Source: Candidatus Margulisiibacteriota bacterium (GTDB lineage: Bacteria > Margulisbacteria > WOR-1 > O2-12-FULL-45-9). Taken from it: a stretch of DNA of 32,004 nt. This document shows positions 31,240 to 32,004 of the stretch, in pieces. The notes beneath the pieces were generated by a model, which saw nothing but the letters and a program-made list of their open reading frames with translations, did no database searches and was not told the origin of the DNA. The DNA is taken from NCBI GenBank assembly GCA_030018645.1, contig JASEHX010000002.1, positions 6,272 to 38,275 on the forward strand. Reading direction: 5' to 3'. A program made the translations under genes and the position numbers. Each line of letters opens with the position of its first letter. Positions within the stretch are counted from its first letter, which is position 1.

Positions 31240-31248
31240 ATTTTAGCA
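31240..31248 (-). promoter_or_regulatory. Extended -10 of the GH94-rsmH-ftsL unit, overlapping the murI stop
   Basis: On the minus strand TGCTAAAAT ends 6 nt before the GH94 ATG, and the murI stop TAA lies inside it. The same nine bases and the same distance occur upstream of the DUF1858 gene. No SD site; a leaderless transcript is predicted. Confidence 0.6.
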
Positions 31249-32004
31249 TATTTTTATTTGCCTTGCCCCCACAATCGGCCTCCCCAGCAAGCGGCTGCCC
31301 AATTCCTCAAACTTAAACGGCGAGCCGGTGACCAGATATTCATATTTGGCAGTGTGGGTTTTGGGGGTAAGCGTGCCGGCCATTTTTAAAAGCTGTTTAA
31401 TATCAGCCGCTGTTTCTTCGGCCGGATCAATGATCGCTACCTTGTTTTCAGTTAGAGATTTAAGCATGGGAGTCAAATGCGGATAATGGGTACAGCCCAA
31501 AACTAAAGTGTCAATGCCGGCTTCCAGCAGGGGCTTCAAATATTCTTTGGCAACTTTACGGGTTTCATCGCTTTCAATAAATCCGCCCTCAATTAATGGG
31601 ACAAAAAGCGGACAGGCAACGGCAAAAACTTGGGCATTTTTGGAAAGCGAGCGCAGTAAATTTGGGTAGGTCTGCGAATTGATGGTGCCAGCGGTAGCAA
31701 TGACTCCAATACGATGATTGCGGGTAGCGGCAATAGCAGAACGAGCCCCTGGCTCAATAACGTTAACTATCTCTACCGGGTATTCGTCCCTGATTAGAGG
31801 ATAAGCTATCGCTGAAGAAGTGCCGCAGGCCATCACAATTAATTTGGCCCCTTGTTTGATGAGATAAGGAATAATTTCGCGGTTGATGGCAATGATTTCT
31901 TCAGGCGATCTTCCGCCGTAAGGGATGCGGGCCGTATCGGCCAGGTAAATGACATCTTCGTGGGGCAGTTTGCGCATGATTTCCGATAGGACAGTCAGTC
32001 CTCC
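31243..32004 (-). CDS. murI: Glutamate racemase, 5' end beyond the window
   Basis: Makes D-glutamate for peptidoglycan. The frame runs off the right edge: bases up to 32004 still encode GGLTVLSEI, the end of the usual DSGVGGLTV opening, so the gene starts outside and the ATG at 31977 is internal. Seen: LADTARIPYGGRSPEEI, the first catalytic cysteine in VMACGTSSAIA, the second in LGCTHYPHLTPML, and GVIATAGTINSQTY. The first motif is usually ACNTASA; here Asn is Gly. The stop lies in the -10 of the GH94 gene, 9 nt before that ATG. Confidence 0.95.
   Translation of the reverse strand, partial: GGLTVLSEIMRKLPHEDVIYLADTARIPYGGRSPEEIIAINREIIPYLIKQGAKLIVMACGTSSAIAYPLIRDEYPVEIVNVIEPGARSAIAATRNHRIGVIATAGTINSQTYPNLLRSLSKNAQVFAVACPLFVPLIEGGFIESDETRKVAKEYLKPLLEAGIDTLVLGCTHYPHLTPMLKSLTENKVAIIDPAEETAADIKQLLKMAGTLTPKTHTAKYEYLVTGSPFKFEELGSRLLGRPIVGARQIKIC

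Noticed and set aside
31243..31977. Complete short glutamate racemase starting at the ATG at 31977
   Set aside because: The frame continues to the window edge and encodes GGLTVLSEI, the conserved N-terminal region, so the gene is cut by the window and not short.

Overview
The window looks like chromosomal DNA of an uncultivated, anaerobic, fermentative diderm bacterium. Three things point there: two class III (glycyl-radical, oxygen-sensitive) ribonucleotide reductases, a run of small ferredoxin and redoxin proteins, and an outer-membrane beta-barrel fused to a signal peptide peptidase. Gene content and style recall WOR-1/Saganbacteria or Margulisbacteria-like lineages, but that placement is a low-confidence guess without a marker-gene tree. 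No rRNA, tRNA, CRISPR array or transposase was seen. Genes are packed tightly, with 1-nt stop/start overlaps (TAATG, TAGTG, ATGA) inside operons and 4-nt overlaps between convergent genes.

Layout. 16-8466 (+): a very large exported protein with a hidden nucleotidyltransferase-like motif, a stand-alone response regulator, MazG, FtsH and a glutamate formimidoyltransferase-like protein. 8463-9797 (-): a Cys/Met-metabolism PLP enzyme. 9915-11350 (+): def-fmt, the formyl-methionine pair. 11414-16454 (+): nrdR, two tandem nrdD genes and a redoxin, a complete-looking anaerobic dNTP operon except for the activase nrdG. 16451-18843 (-): malate dehydrogenase and an AMIN plus phosphodiester-glycosidase protein. 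18899-19733 (+): four small redox proteins (CxxC DUF1858 protein, glutaredoxin, two ferredoxins). 19883-21004 (+): an archaeal-type AAA ATPase in a block flanked by a duplicated pyrB 3' end. 21017-25215 (-): pyrB, then a DUF4143 ATPase, gltX and queD read in that order from the right. 25334-27745 (+): porin-SppA fusion. 27684-32004 (-): murI (cut by the window edge), a GH94 disaccharide phosphorylase, rsmH and an ftsL-like gene.

Regulation. Several first genes of transcription units (def, mdh, the DUF1858 gene, the GH94 gene, less exactly ftsH, sppA and pyrB) have a -10 or TGn-extended -10 element only 6-13 nt before the start codon and no Shine-Dalgarno site, which predicts leaderless or near-leaderless mRNAs. 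Operon-internal genes usually carry a clear GGAGG-like site.

Most notable: (i) a 42-bp duplication of the pyrB terminus around the AAA ATPase, whose three differences are all synonymous in the pyrB frame; (ii) a palindromic repeat unit inserted in frame in rsmH, with a matching hairpin between genes; (iii) 7- or 8-nt periodic repeat cassettes inside fmt, nrdD2 and the porin-SppA signal peptide; (iv) a nucleotidyltransferase signature in an exported 1660-residue protein; (v) the porin-SppA fusion; and (vi) a ferredoxin with an aspartate in place of one cluster cysteine.
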